Shown here: positions 32,645-42,960 of the stretch, piece after piece
How the letters are laid out: the number at the start of each line of letters is the position of its first letter
Numbering within the stretch: position 1 is the stretch's first letter
Program-made: the position numbers and the translations under genes
Assembly (NCBI GenBank): GCA_030220185.1
Contig: JASPKZ010001241.1
Location: forward strand, 496,001-560,000
Source of the DNA: Diploptera punctata
Lineage: Eukaryota; Arthropoda; Insecta; Blattodea; Blaberidae
Direction: 5' to 3'
DNA: 64,000 bases
The notes under the pieces: model-generated
Databases searched by the model: none
Told to the model about the DNA's origin: nothing
What the model saw: the letters and a program-made list of their open reading frames with translations, nothing else

Positions 32645-32945
32645 TATAGATGTCATTTTGAGTGGTCCGTGGTCAGCGTTCCGTCTCATACTGACATCTA
32701 GGAAACCAAGGTAGTACTAGGACGGGAAAATTCGGTAAATTTTGCTTAGAGGCCTTTTCTTTCAGGCTTAAGGACTTTTTACGAGCCTGAAAATCTTCAG
32801 ACTCGGGATCCAGGGCTTAAAGTCCCTACCGGAGGACTTGCTCCTTGGATTCTTCCGTCCTAAAAAATCCATCGACTCCGGCCGGGTTTGAACCCGCAAA
32901 ACCTCGGGACCAGAGGCAAGGAGCATAACCACTAGTCCACCGCGG
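32645..32945 (-). mobile_element. SINE3 copy 2
   Basis: Reverse strand: GTGGACTAGTGGTTATGCTC (A-box), GCGGGTTCAAACCCGGCCGG (B-box), GTCGATGGATTTTTTAGGAC, CAAGTCCTCCGGTAGGGACT and CCTTAAGCCTGAAAGAAAAGG. The promoter boxes are better kept here than in copy 1. Confidence 0.85.
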
Positions 32946-33619
32946 TCTATTAGTAAGATACAAATTTCTGTTAGGTTTCTAATATCACACAAATTATTCA
33001 GATAGTATGAGGAATAAACTGTAATAACTCACACTAACATCACATTAATCCTTTCTGTTTTACATTGGTTATTAGGTCACATTTCAGTTAGATTTTATAT
33101 TGCTTCAATTAGAAAATAAACTTTAGAAATTTCCCCTTTATAAATCCGAAATATGAATGTCGAGGACAAAAAATGGGAATGACGTAATATCTACGTCACG
33201 AATGTATTTTCTATTTTATACTTAGTAATTTTTCAATAGGCCTACTAGGAATAATTTAAATGTCGTGAAAAAATGTTAAATATACTTTTCATTTTCAAAA
33301 AACGGAATCATAACATTTAAGGCTAATGAAACTATTAGTTTTCCAACGTGGTTAACTAGCCAAGACCTTAAAGGGATGATTCTATAGATCAGAAGTCCAA
33401 GATTTGAATCTCGCTGAAAACCGGGGTGACAGTTGTATTTAAAATACGTAGGAATACGATCGTGTTAATTGTATAGAATTTTATGGATAAGATGAATTGA
33501 GATAGAATTGAAATACAAAATAGATTAATGGGAGAAGATAATAATAAATAGATTAGCCAAAAGTGGATGTTTTATTCTAAATTGGCTTCAGTTCTAATGA
33601 ACGAGAAATATATAATAGT
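32946..33619. other. No gene recognised
   Basis: A weak tRNA-like string (AACTAGCCAAGACCTTAAAG..CAAGATTTGAATCTCGC) lies near 33354-33415. Nothing else is assigned. Confidence 0.4.
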
Positions 33620-33883
33620 CAATGTATTAATTAAATAAAAATAAAACGTAGTTTTATTTGATTTTCATATGTATTATATAATTCAGTGACAGCTGTTTCG
33701 GTACACTGTACCTTCTTCAGACATGTTAACAAATTATAATTGTGTTCCTACTAATCTAAGCAAAAATACAACAATATTTATTTATTTTTTTAATTTAACA
33801 AGGGGATTCAATCAAATCAAGTTGAGAATTTAACAGTTTGTTACTACTTTTCAATTTATTAATTTCTACAGCCTCCATCGTTA
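33620..33883 (-). mobile_element. Inverted 3' end of a PLE (terminal repeat plus coding tail)
   Basis: Reverse complement of 34815-35060: it contains the last codons after the GIY-YIG domain (VEINKLKSSNKLLNSQLDL), the 3' untranslated stretch, the hammerhead block and the AAAACTACGTTTTATTT end. It joins head-on to the forward reverse-transcriptase remnant at about 33884. Terminal repeats in inverse orientation are well known for Penelope-like elements. Confidence 0.85.
33683..33726 (-). ncRNA. Hammerhead-like motif in the left PLE1 repeat
   Basis: Reverse strand CTGAAGA, extra A, stem II GGTAC/GTACC (loop AGT), GAAA, self-complementary CAGCTG, then T-C. The core is identical to 34977-35009. 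Flanks ACATGT and ACTGAA pair over only two bases, so stem I is weak. Confidence 0.6.
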
Positions 33884-34487
33884 GCGATGGTTTGATTATG
33901 GGTGATCCGTTGAGCCTCTTTTGGCAGAGATTTTTATGGATGACTTAGAACAAACCATACATAAGAATGTATTAGCTATAAATGTTCTATTTTGGTATCG
34001 TTATGGTGATGATGTCATAGCAGGCTTCACAGGAACCAAAAGACAATTGAATTCCTTTTTAAATTTTATTAATAACATTCACAGAAGTATTAATTTCACA
34101 ATGGAATTAGAAACAAATAATAGTATAAATTTCTTGGATTTATCAATAAAACACATTGATAATAAGTTTGAGTTTGATATCTTTCACAAACAATCTCATA
34201 CTGATACCACTATCCATAGTTCTTCTCTTCACCCATATACTCATAAGATGGCAGCCTTTAATAGTTACATTCATAGACTTTTAAATCACCCTCTTTCACC
34301 CTTGGAATATAATAATGAATTGAATATTATTAAACAATTAGCTATTAATAATAACTACGACCCTAAAATTATAGAATATTTAATTAAGAAAGTTCATTAC
34401 AAAAAAGCAATTAACAAAGTTTTTCCTTTACCCAAAGAAAACAAAGAAATATATCGTAATGTCATACATAGGCCCACTTTCAAATAA
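33884..34487 (+). pseudogene. PLE1 reverse transcriptase, C-terminal part
   Basis: Begins in one frame with TMGDPLS-like codons (IMGDPLS near 33895) and shifts to AEIFMDDLEQTIHKN. The catalytic motif is YRYGDDVIAGF (about 33988-34020), followed by LNSFLNFINNIHRSINFTME, the conserved SINFLDLSIK, HPYTHKMAAFNSYIHRLLNH and KIIEYLIKK. This order is that of Penelope-like reverse transcriptases. The N-terminal fingers are missing and a frameshift at about 33920 leaves it inactive. The frame stops at 34485. A further piece (ISKYFQRLNINVAFKTNKT) reads in another frame up to 34560. Confidence 0.88.
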
Positions 34488-34614
34488 AATATCTAAATAC
34501 TTCCAAAGGTTGAACATCAATGTGGCATTTAAAACTAATAAAACGTTACAACATATAATAAAAACAATAAAACCAAAATAAAAAAAAATAAAAATTATCA
34601 GGTGAATATATATA

Positions 34615-34905
34615 ATGAAGTGTGGCACATGTGACAATGTCTATATAGGACAAACTGGTAGACCTTTTATCTCTCGGATAAAGGAACACATGAGAGCATA
34701 TAACAGAAATTTAGAATATTCAAAATATGCTAACCACCTATTCCAATCTAATCATTGTTTCGATCCAAATTTTGAAATTCTACATGTTTGTGATAAGGGT
34801 AAGAAGTTAGATCTTTTGGAGGCTGTAGAAATTAATAAATTTAAAAGTAGTAACAAACTGTTAAATTCTCAACTTGATTTGAATGAATCCCCTCTGTTAA
34901 ATTAA
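34615..34905 (+). pseudogene. PLE1 GIY-YIG endonuclease domain
   Basis: CGTCDNVYIGQTGRPFISRI contains the YIG half of the motif and the following catalytic arginine region; KEHMRAYNRN gives the conserved EH; LDLLEAVEINKFKSSNKLLN is the usual C-terminal helix. The GIY half is damaged by a stop just upstream (IYIM). The domain nicks DNA to prime insertion in this class. It is out of frame with the RT, so it is dead. The CX2C before YIG is a typical PLE feature. Confidence 0.87.
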
Positions 34906-35109
34906 AAAATTTAAATAAATATTGTTGTATTGTTGGTTAGATCAGTTTGAACACAATTCATAATTTTTTAACATGTCTGAAGAAGGTACAGTGTACCGAA
35001 ACAGCTGTCACTGAATTATATAATAAATATGAAAATCAAATAAAACTACGTTTTATTTTTTATATAATTAATGAATATGGATTTTCATCAAGTAAACACC
35101 AACTCAATT
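34906..35109 (+). mobile_element. PLE1 right terminal repeat (continues after 35361)
   Basis: Contains the hammerhead block, ATATGAAAATCAAATAAAAC, GATTTTCATCAAGTAAACAC and CCAACTCAATT. The solo copy at 5450-5598 continues directly to GATTA, which here is found only after hairpin P2, at 35362. So P2 split this repeat. Confidence 0.82.
34971..35016 (+). ncRNA. Hammerhead-like motif in the right PLE1 repeat
   Basis: CUGAAGA (34977-34983), extra A, stem II GGUAC/GUACC with loop AGU, GAAA (34998-35001), self-complementary CAGCUG, then U16.1-C17 (35008-35009). Identical to the left repeat. Stem I only two pairs. Confidence 0.62.
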
Positions 35110-35165
35110 ATATTATTTTTGGGTCTGGACATCTTTACCTCAATATTAATGTTGATTTGTTCTTG

Positions 35166-35199
35166 GACATGTTTCAAAACAATTCTGTTTTATCGTCAG
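35166..35199 (-). ncRNA. Hammerhead-like core, left arm of P2
   Basis: Reverse strand CTGACGA, one extra T, stem II AAAAC/GTTTT with loop AGAATT, GAAA, then self-complementary ACATGT overlapping the last A, and C. All core bases are kept. Confidence 0.6.
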
Positions 35200-35220
35200 C
35201 TTTCCCAGAGTCTGGGAAAG

Positions 35221-35255
35221 CTGACGATTAAAACAGAATTGTTTTGAAACATGTC
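35221..35255 (+). ncRNA. Hammerhead-like core, right arm of P2
   Basis: CUGACGA (35221-35227), two extra U, stem II AAAAC/GUUUU, GAAA (35246-35249), CAUG, U16.1-C17. Differs from the left arm by one inserted base. Stem I cannot form beyond one pair from local sequence. Confidence 0.55.
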
Positions 35256-35639
35256 CAAGAACAAATCAACATTAATATTGAGGTAAGATGTCCAGACCAA
35301 AAATAATATAATTAAAATAACCTCAAAATATAACTTCTTAAAATTAAATACCAACTCAATTGATTAGTTAGTTTATTGTTCCTTTACTATTTCATTATTT
35401 ATATGAGGTTTCTTCATATTGACGTAATATCTGCTTAATATATCTAAATTGCTTATTTTAATTGATAATGTCCTGTCTCTAACTTACATCCAGTTAGGCC
35501 GGTGTGTTTATCTTGTATTATCCCTGGTTGTCTTTACTGATGAAGATGGAATACTGACAACTAGAAACCAGCGAGGCCGGATACTATAATACTAAATTAA
35601 TATGTTTCACAGTTCTTGTGATCCGCCCAAGACATTCAT

Positions 35640-37270
35640 TTCGAAGTATCTTGTGGGGTTCATACAAAAAAATAGGTTAGTGCAAGAGCCTGCAAAGAAG
35701 AGGATACATATATGATTTAAATAAAAGTGTCAGCATCGGCCACAATGTGAAAATATATTACATTTATTCTGAAACAATTAGCCCGGGGACGTTGCGTAAT
35801 TGGTAAGGCAATATGCTACAACCCGGAAGATCGCGGATTCGATTCTCTAAGAGGTATTGTTATTTACGCAGGTTCTTCATCTTCTGAAGAAGTTATACAA
35901 CCATTACAAGGAATCGTAAATCCTAACGTTATAAAAATTGTTGGATTCAAAATATTCATAATAAATATATTTTAACTAACTTAAACATTCTCACGGCCCA
36001 TTACTCTAAGTTTGAATATGTGTCTCAACCAATTGAGTATCATACATACATTCTAAGTGAAAAGCCGTTGGGAAGGGCTGACAATCCGGCTGATATCTTG
36101 TACCAAATGTCTAGAAAGGTTTGAGGCTTAACTACTCAACATCCCAAGGGCTTCCTAAGTCCTGCAGAGGGATAAATTACACCACTTACTGCAACCAGCC
36201 GTGATATATATTGGGAGTACTTGTATTTTACCTAATATACCTCGCGAAAGACGTGTATGCTTTTTACATACTTCTTTTTTCTTTTTCGTGAGATTCCATT
36301 GTGTTTTTTATAAACTTAATTGTTCTCTTAACTTTTACATTAAATTAACTTAATGGATGATAATGATCAAGGGAAACAAATAACTTAGAAATGTACAATT
36401 TTGGAGCCAGAAACAAATAAACGCCCTGCAATAAATTAAAATAAAATAGAGGATTGTGAAAAATATTGATAAAATGGACATTTCAAACTACACATAACCT
36501 AGAGTTTATAAAAAAAAACAATGGATAGAAGAGAGTTGTTGGTGTAGAAATGTTCATATAATGATAATGTTGAGGTGAAAAATATAGCGTCTAAGACATT
36601 ACGCCTTGTCGCAGAGCTACCGAACATGCCTTGGTTCGAGTCCCTATGTAGAAGAAATTTACTCACTGAATGTCAGCTAGTGTGGAACGGTGTCCACCTA
36701 GAATTGTGAGGAATATATATATCATGTATAACATTTTGAGAATCCAACGCTTGACCACTTATCACACATAGCTATAATGTGTACCTCCCTAAAATGACAG
36801 TTATACAAAGTGCCTTTCACATTTATCGCTCTATGAGTTTAATTTAGTTTAAAGAAAAGAAGTGCTTAATTTTAAAGTATAATAACAAAATGTTACCTGA
36901 AATAAGGTAAAATAGAATATTTGTAAGTTTTGAGTTAAAATTGTTACGTTATAGAATGAGTCATTTAAACGATGATAAATATGTTATGTGAACATGTATT
37001 TATGTTTACCTGATAAAAACGCGTTAGTCATTGATCTACCTACAAATTATAGCAGTATAAACTCAGAGATAAAACAGTTTTCAATTAAATTTGTCAAATA
37101 TTAGTATTTTACTAATTTAAAATATTTTTCAATCGCACATTTAGTGGCGTTGCTTCGTAACGTACTCTTAAGTTATTGCATAATTATTTTTTATTCAACA
37201 GGCGCATTTTATGCAAATCTTTTATGAATGTTATTTTATTTCAAATTATTAGGGGTAAAAGTTTTCCGCG
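35640..37270. repeat. Diverged unit B (of A/B/C), with tRNA-like element
   Basis: Shares with unit C: a tRNA-like block GTTGCGTAATTGGTAAGGCA (35803) with GCGGATTCGATTC, CTTAACTTTTACATTAAA, a decayed SINE2 (about 36595-36800, TGGTTCGAGTCCCTATGTAG), GATGATAAATATG, TTTACCTGATAAAAACG, and GGCGTTGCTTCGTAACGTA. Order and orientation are the same as in C. No gene. Confidence 0.65.
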
Positions 37271-37715
37271 AACATCATCTGGCCATCATTATCATATCCG
37301 TCATGGTTAGGATGAATGGGTGTGTGAATGGTGTGTTTCGTCTTAATGTTGTGTTGTCTTGGAGGTGGCTCTGACTTTGAGCTAAGGCCCACCATGTCCT
37401 TGTGTGGTTAAAAAAGTATTATGTGATCGACGTTTAAAATCCCTCTCCGGACAAATGGTGCAACTGTAAGGTTCGGATTTGGTGTGGCACGTGAAAGTAC
37501 CTACACAGTGTTAGGTTAAACTACGGTAATGCAATGGAAATATATGTTAATATACGTAGCGGAAAGCCCCATATCGAATAAAACAAATTACATTCCCAAT
37601 AAATGTCTTCTTAACTAAGAAGCCGCCATTTGCAAAGATAGAAGCTATGGTTTCAAGCATTTGGCGCGAGGGAATTACAACGTACATAAGAGAAAAATTT
37701 GCGTCTAGATCGTAA
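37271..37715. other. No gene; weak SINE4-like end
   Basis: GGCACGTGAAAGTACCTAC near 37493 resembles the GGCACGTAAAAGAACCTC word of SINE4 copies. Otherwise nothing is assigned. Confidence 0.4.
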
Positions 37716-37792
37716 CTCGCCTCGGTAGCTCAGTTGGTAGAGCACTTGGCCCGGAAAGCCAAGGGTCCCGGGTTCGAGTCCCGGTCTAGGCG
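37716..37792 (+). tRNA. tRNA-like gene or pseudogene (reads as Ser-GGA without a long arm)
   Basis: CGCCTCG/CTAGGCG closes an acceptor stem with one mismatch; GGTAGCTCAGTTGGTAGAGC is a perfect A-box and D-arm; TTGGC/GCCAA makes an anticodon stem with loop CCGGAAA; CCCGGGTTCGAGTCCCGG is a perfect T-arm and B-box. The loop would place GGA (serine) as anticodon, but position 33 is C instead of U and the long variable arm of tRNA-Ser is missing. So it is more likely a tRNA-derived repeat than a working tRNA. Confidence 0.45.
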
Positions 37793-37924
37793 AAAATTTT
37801 TCTCTTCAAATATAAATTACATTTAGTTTTCTGATGGAATCCCTTGATTAAAAATTCCTAAATCACAGCTTTATCTTCCTAAAAATATGACCACCAAGTT
37901 ACAATGTTGTTAATTTCACATTGG

Positions 37925-38312
37925 GTGGAAGTTCTTAGGAAAGATTATGGATCAAAGAGAGATGAACATAAAGATGAATGGAGAAGACTACATAACAATG
38001 AACTGCATGGTCATTATAGGAAGCCTGATATAATAAGAACAGTTAAGTCTCATAAACTGCGATGGGCAGGACAGTTGTCAGGAATGGGGAATGAAAGACG
38101 TGCATTGAAGCTTCTTTATAGGAAAACCAGAAGGAATACGCCCAGTTGGTAGACCAAGAATGATATGGGAGAATAACATTAACCATGACTTGAGGGAAGT
38201 CGAATATACAGGCAATGATTAGAAAGCAATAGCTCAAGATAAGGATGTATGAAGTGCTTATGTACTTAAGGCCATAAAACTACGGGTTCGATAATGCTAC
38301 TGAGTTAGTTAG
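37925..38312 (+). mobile_element. LINE-G copy 4
   Basis: KRDEHKDEWRRLHNNELHG, KPDIIRTVKS, LRWAGQLSGMGNERRALKLL, then a frameshift at about 38115 and GIRPVGRPRMIWENN in another frame; ends near CTACGGGTTCGATAATGC and ACTGAGTTAGTTAGTTAA. The tail repeat is GTTA instead of GTAA. Confidence 0.88.
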
Positions 38313-38463
38313 TTAATATGTAATTTTCATGCATATAGAACAAATATGTCAAATATATTCTCTTTGTCCTATGTTTCCATTTTCTTCTTCTTGTTCTTCT
38401 TGAACGTCGTAGAAAATCTTGTTGGGATAATGGTTCCATGCGTCCATCTGGCTCTACAGAGAT

Positions 38464-38822
38464 CAGTGAATTTCCGATTGAGGGTCTTTCCACTTTTCAG
38501 CGGTTGCCCTTTTACCAGCTGGCTGCTGGCCCTTCACATCCATATGTGCCAATCACAGAGGTAGATGATCAACAGCCAGTGTAGGGGTGACATGTGGTTA
38601 GCATGTCGAGTCCCTCAGCCGTTATAGCTGGTTCCTCAACCTGGAGCCGCTACTTATTGTAGCTACCCAATTGCCTCACGATGCTGGGTGGGCACCGGTC
38701 CCATACTGGCCGAAATACCATGAGAAAATTTCTTCCCCCATGGAGACTCGAACCAGCGCAAGTCCCGTAGCTCTGCGCCAAGGCTTCCTACCCTAACCGC
38801 TCGGCTACGGCGCGGGACGATC
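38464..38822 (-). mobile_element. SINE2 copy 2, well preserved
   Basis: Reverse strand: CCCGCGCCGTAGCCGAGCGG TTAGGG (A-box), GCGCTGGTTCGAGTCTCCAT (B-box), TTTCTCATGGTATTTCGGCC, AGTATGGGACCGGTGCC, CACCCAGCATCGTGAGGCAA, GTAGCTACAATAAGTAGCGG, CATGTCACCCCTACACTGGC, ending near CCTCAATCGGAAATTCACTG. Intact promoter boxes make this the reference copy for SINE2. Confidence 0.87.
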
Positions 38823-38825
38823 AGT

Positions 38826-39430
38826 GAATTTACAGGGGATAAAAATACTGAGTATCGGTTCCGTCGGAAAGTCACTAAATACTTAGGTACCGTCAATACA
38901 TTTGTGGCACGTAAAAGAACCTCACATTTGAAGAAATGTAACTCGGAGCAAAATATCTTGATCCCTACTCGCCCTGATTTGAATTATGAAATAATGATCT
39001 TAGATGTTAAAGAGCATCGTTATATTGATATAACACCGAATGAATATTTTAGGTTTTTAAACGAAGTTTTACCCGACTATACATGTTGTAGCTTATTTTG
39101 TCGGAATATTTTTGGAGTAGATTCTAACTTCCAAACAGCAACTTGGATCACTAGGATTTATTTAAGGTTATATCCCGTAGAAGATTATCTTCTCTACGGC
39201 TAACATTTTCCTCCTGACCTTTGATCTCTCGTCTGCCATCTTTCGTTGGAAAGTCAAATTTTCTCTTCCGGCATTGATGCAGTTTGACAAGTTTTTCGAG
39301 ATTAATTAATTATTTTGTTTCTCGCCCAAGTTTTGTCAAGTATAGGTAGCCCTGCCAAGTTATTTCTGATTTAGTTCGAAACACTCCCACTATCATCAAG
39401 GTCATGGAATCCTTGATGGTCGTAGATACT
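38826..39430 (+). repeat. SINE4-headed repeat, paralogue of 31406-32200
   Basis: Common landmarks with 31.4-32.2 kb: GGCACGTAAAAGAACCTCA, CCCGACTATAC, ACTTGGATCA, TATCTTCTCTACGGCTAACA TTTTCCTCCT, and ATCAAGGTCAT. The 99-codon frame 38904-39203 within it has no family features and its partner copy is not open, so it is not called a gene. Confidence 0.62.
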
Positions 39431-39639
39431 TTTTTTTTAGGATTGTTATTAATTAAACATTTTCTCTTTCTAACTTAACTTTGGGTAAGATATGCGCGTA
39501 TGTTATATTGTGTTGTTCTTTGATATCTTCATGATGTACCGGAGTCATAACTAAACATTCAGCTGGTAAAGTCATCATGTATCTATTTAATGTTTATGTT
39601 TTTGTTCACATTTCTCTTCATCCGCCCAGCGCAAAAATT

Positions 39640-41880
39640 GTGACCCTATTGTGGCGCACAAAACAAAACAAAATAGGGTAAAATAAACAAAAATAGAGGA
39701 TGAAGTAGTGTTCTAAATAAGACCTTCAACAACAGCTAGAATAGAAAGAAAGTCATTGAAATATTCTGAAAAAAAATTGTCAGAAACACGTTGCATAATT
39801 TGCTAAGGCAATATACTACACGGCCGGAGGTTTGCGAGTTCGTTTCCAGATGAGCTCAACATTTTTACTACTTGACAAATCATTGTGGTAGGATCATGTC
39901 ACTGGGTTCTACTCAGCCGCTAAATCAATGAGTACCTGATATATTTACTCGACTAAAAATGTCCATCACGCCGAACTGAAAACTCGGGAAATAAATAGTC
40001 TTCAATTGTTTAAAGAGGCGTCAGCCATAATCACCTACACTTTCAATAGCTCTCTGAGACCTGTAATAGGATCGCTTTACGCATGTATAAATATATAACT
40101 TGGGGTAATGAGTGCTTTGCACCAGATAACTTGATGCCGTCACATACTTACTACTTTCAATATATTTTGTGATGTTCTATGGAATTTGTTTTTGTTAACT
40201 TTTACATTAAACTAGACCTAAAAGATTATGTTGATGTACCGAAATAACTAACTTATGTAGTCTGAGAACTAATGAGTGTCATGTATTAACTTACAAAAGA
40301 TAGAGAATTATTAAAGGAGAAAAATCAATTTGATCGATATTGTAAATATGCGGATAACAAGGAGTTATTGGACAAAGCAAGCAATAGGCGGGAGAAAATC
40401 ATTAATGCGGAAATTTCCATATAAAAATTAATACAGAAATGGAATATGACCCAATGTATCGTGTCTTGCCACAGGTGCGCGATACTTCAAATCCCTATGT
40501 AGAAGGAATTTTCTCATGGAATATTGGTCAGTAGGAGTTCGGTGTCCTTAAGGAAACGGCCAGTTGGTAGACCAAGAATGAGATGGGAGAATAACATCCA
40601 CGATTTGATGGAAGTAGATTATATAGTGGATGATTGGAAGACATTAGCTCAGGATAGGGACGTATATGGAGGGCTTATATCCGCGCGACCATAAACCAAC
40701 TGTTTCGATAGAGTCTGTGAGTAATTCAGTTAGGAGATCGGTGTACAACGAGGATCGCGATGAACTTTGGCAGCTCTAATATATAGCAACTATAAGAATT
40801 AGGAGATACCCTGACCACATACCTACCATATACTGTTTACATTATCGTTTATGTGCCTGTGGTGGGAACACTTTATACACCTTTACCTACCTCTATAAAA
40901 TGATAGAAGAGGTCAGTCAATTGTCTTGCAATTCTCTCGTGGCATGAAGATTTGTTTTATTTTAAAGAAGGGGAATGTTTACTTTTAAAACAGAATGAAT
41001 GAAAATGTTATCGATAAGAATGAAAAACTGAATATTTGCAATTTTAGTGATAAATTTGATTTTGATTTTCAATGAGTTGTGTTTGAAATGCATATATAAT
41101 GTGTCACGTAAAATATTAATACACATTTGAGAGACAGGAAATGTATCAGGTTGGTAACTTTATTGTCGAAATTGAATATTGGATTCTCAATGAAAAGTAC
41201 TATAGTTCAGGAGTAGGCCTATACGAAAGATTAAAACAATCTGTTTAATCATGAGTTTATTTGCCTTCCTAATTTGGCATATATATTTAAAAAAAACATA
41301 GTTACGTAGTACAATTGAGGAGGTAGAAGCAAAAGCGCAAGTTTGGCAGTTTTGAGAAAAAAGTTTTAAAGTTGAAGTTGTGTAAGAAAATCATAGGTAA
41401 TTCAAAATGATAACTTCCGGTGATGCGTGTTTTCCCACACATAACACGAAAAAGACATTTATGCATTTACACACTCACTTTTTCAAGAAAAAATCACTTA
41501 AACTAGTTTGTTTCTAATCGCCTCATTTAGAAGGCAATTGTTTAGTGACGGAGAAGTGACTTTCCTGACATTTTCCTTGTACCCTTCATTTAAAGATTAT
41601 AACTAAGGCATTGAATATTTACCTGATAGAGGAAGGTCTATATATACATTTCCACGGTATATGTTGATAGATGATGCTCTTCGGAATTCAGTCTGTGAAA
41701 TATTCATATATTTTAAAATTTAATTTGCAGAAATATTTCGCATTTTCACATTTAGAGACGTTGCTCCGTTACGATATAGTTATTACGTCAACATTAGCAA
41801 CAATGGACATTTTTACAATAATCTTTTGCACGATGTAAACATTATTTTATGCACGAGCGATTCGACTGGTACGTTATTAA
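39640..41880. repeat. Diverged unit C (of A/B/C)
   Basis: Counterpart of unit B: tRNA-like CGTTGCATAATTTGCTAAGG with GCGAGTTCGTTTCC (39790-39846), TTAACTTTTACATTAAACTA, a decayed SINE2 (ATCCCTATGTAGAAGGAATT, 40490) that carries a LINE-G insert, TTTACCTGATAGAGGAAGG and GACGTTGCTCCGTTACGATA (41757). No gene recognised. Confidence 0.65.
40546..40730 (+). mobile_element. LINE-G copy 5, short, inserted in a SINE2
   Basis: Begins within the KRPVGRP codons, reads MRWENN, a broken middle and ends near CTGTTTCGATAGAGTCTGTG AGTAATTCAGT. Flanks taggagttcggtgt (40532-40545) and taggagatcggtgt (40731-40744) are a 14 bp target-site duplication with one later mismatch. The host SINE2 resumes after it. Confidence 0.87.
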
Positions 41881-42242
41881 TTTATTCCGACTTATCTTGC
41901 TGAATTTGCACCTTCAAGAAAACAAATTCACAAAATTCTACTTAAATATGAAAAATCATGGCTTGATGGTAAATAGAAGAAATGTGCGCACACAAACTGT
42001 TTTAATAGAGGAAACGTTAGACGACATTGGTTAGAACTTTGAATATTTACCGAATAAATAACTCTCAAAGTTAGCACAACAAATTGATTTTAAATGCCAT
42101 CTGCACAAATTGCACAAATCTGTTAAGAGTCTAGGAACAGTTTGCGGATAGAGTTGTTATGGCTGGACTCTTTCCACCTCGCTCCACAGAACTAACGGTG
42201 TCTGATTTTTACTTGTGAAGTAACCTGAAACATAATATTTAT

Positions 42243-42960
42243 CAAAAGTAATGCCACGAGTAATTTCCAATTTATCTGTAGTATTTGTAAGTCAAGAATG
42301 GCATTTCTTACGACTATTTACTAATAAAATTAAGCTGTTTGCTCAAATATCAATATTTAAATATAGGTATTTTAAAATATTTATATATTTATTGTAAATG
42401 GCGATGTTTGAAAAACAAATGAGAAATGTTTGTTTATGTTTCATTTGTTCATCACTGCAACTTGACGATACTATTTATGGCCAAATAGGATAGCAATATT
42501 GTAAGAATGCACGCTAGTGGAGAAAAAACTAAACACATCATACTGTATATTATAACCAACATTATATGTTATTAATTCATTTTTTCGGAAACAACTAAGT
42601 AAAATCAGTATTTCATCATCATCAATGGCAGTCATGGATTAGGTCATTGGCCTGTTCCGCTTCAGGAAAGAAATTGATCCCTCCATCTCTTCTTAGGTCT
42701 TCCTGGGTCTCTTCGCCCTGTGGGTCTGTAGTTCAATACATACAGTATTTAAAAACACAATTATTGAACACAGAATTTTCAAATGTGTAGTTCGAAGGAA
42801 TCTGCTCATTATTTGCTATATTCAGCGAATTTGTTGGAGAGTCAGCCATTGCAAAATAATGCTAGGATCTGTTCGGAATATAAAGTATAAATAAATATAT
42901 GTTGCAATTTCCTTGGAAAACATAAGTATACTTTTCGTTAAAAGTAATTAGATTCACAGA
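42243..42960 (-). repeat. Repeat family F copy 3
   Basis: Starts with the inverse family terminus (AAAAGTAATGCCACGAGTAA), then AAATTAAGCTGTTTGCTC, AAATGAGAAATGTTTG, TTCATCACTGCAACTTGACG, AGCAATATTGTAAGAATGCA and, after an insertion at 42615-42735, GAGAGTCAGCCATTGCAAAA. It matches the right arm of F copy 1. Confidence 0.72.
42615..42735 (-). mobile_element. LINE 3'-end fragment inside F copy 3
   Basis: CATCATCATCAATGGCAGTC, CATTGGCCTGTTCCGCTTCA and CTTCTTAGGTCTTCCTGGGT on the forward strand. The reverse strand reads GRPRK-like codons and ends in a TGATGATGA tail. The block CATCATCATCGTCACGG.. at 59225 is similarly built, so both are ends of an ATG-repeat-tailed LINE. Confidence 0.6.

Larger units (their letters stand above)
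35110..35349. mobile_element. Hairpin element P2 with 12 bp target-site duplication
   Basis: A near-perfect palindrome (arms about 104 nt, centre at 35210, CCCAGAGTCTGGG) with a one-sided tail of about 35 nt (35315-35349). The 12-mer accaactcaatt flanks it (35098-35109 and 35350-35361), and part of it also completes the palindrome. It sits inside the PLE1 right terminal repeat. Both arms carry a hammerhead-like core. No protein. Confidence 0.88.

Noticed and set aside
35535..35580. CTGATGA..GAAA pattern resembling a hammerhead after P2
   Set aside because: Stem II does not pair well and the bases after GAAA (CCAGCG) do not give a stem III with U-H at the cleavage site.
38904..39203. 99-codon forward frame
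   Set aside because: Lies in a repeat whose paralogue at 31.4-32.2 kb has no equivalent frame.
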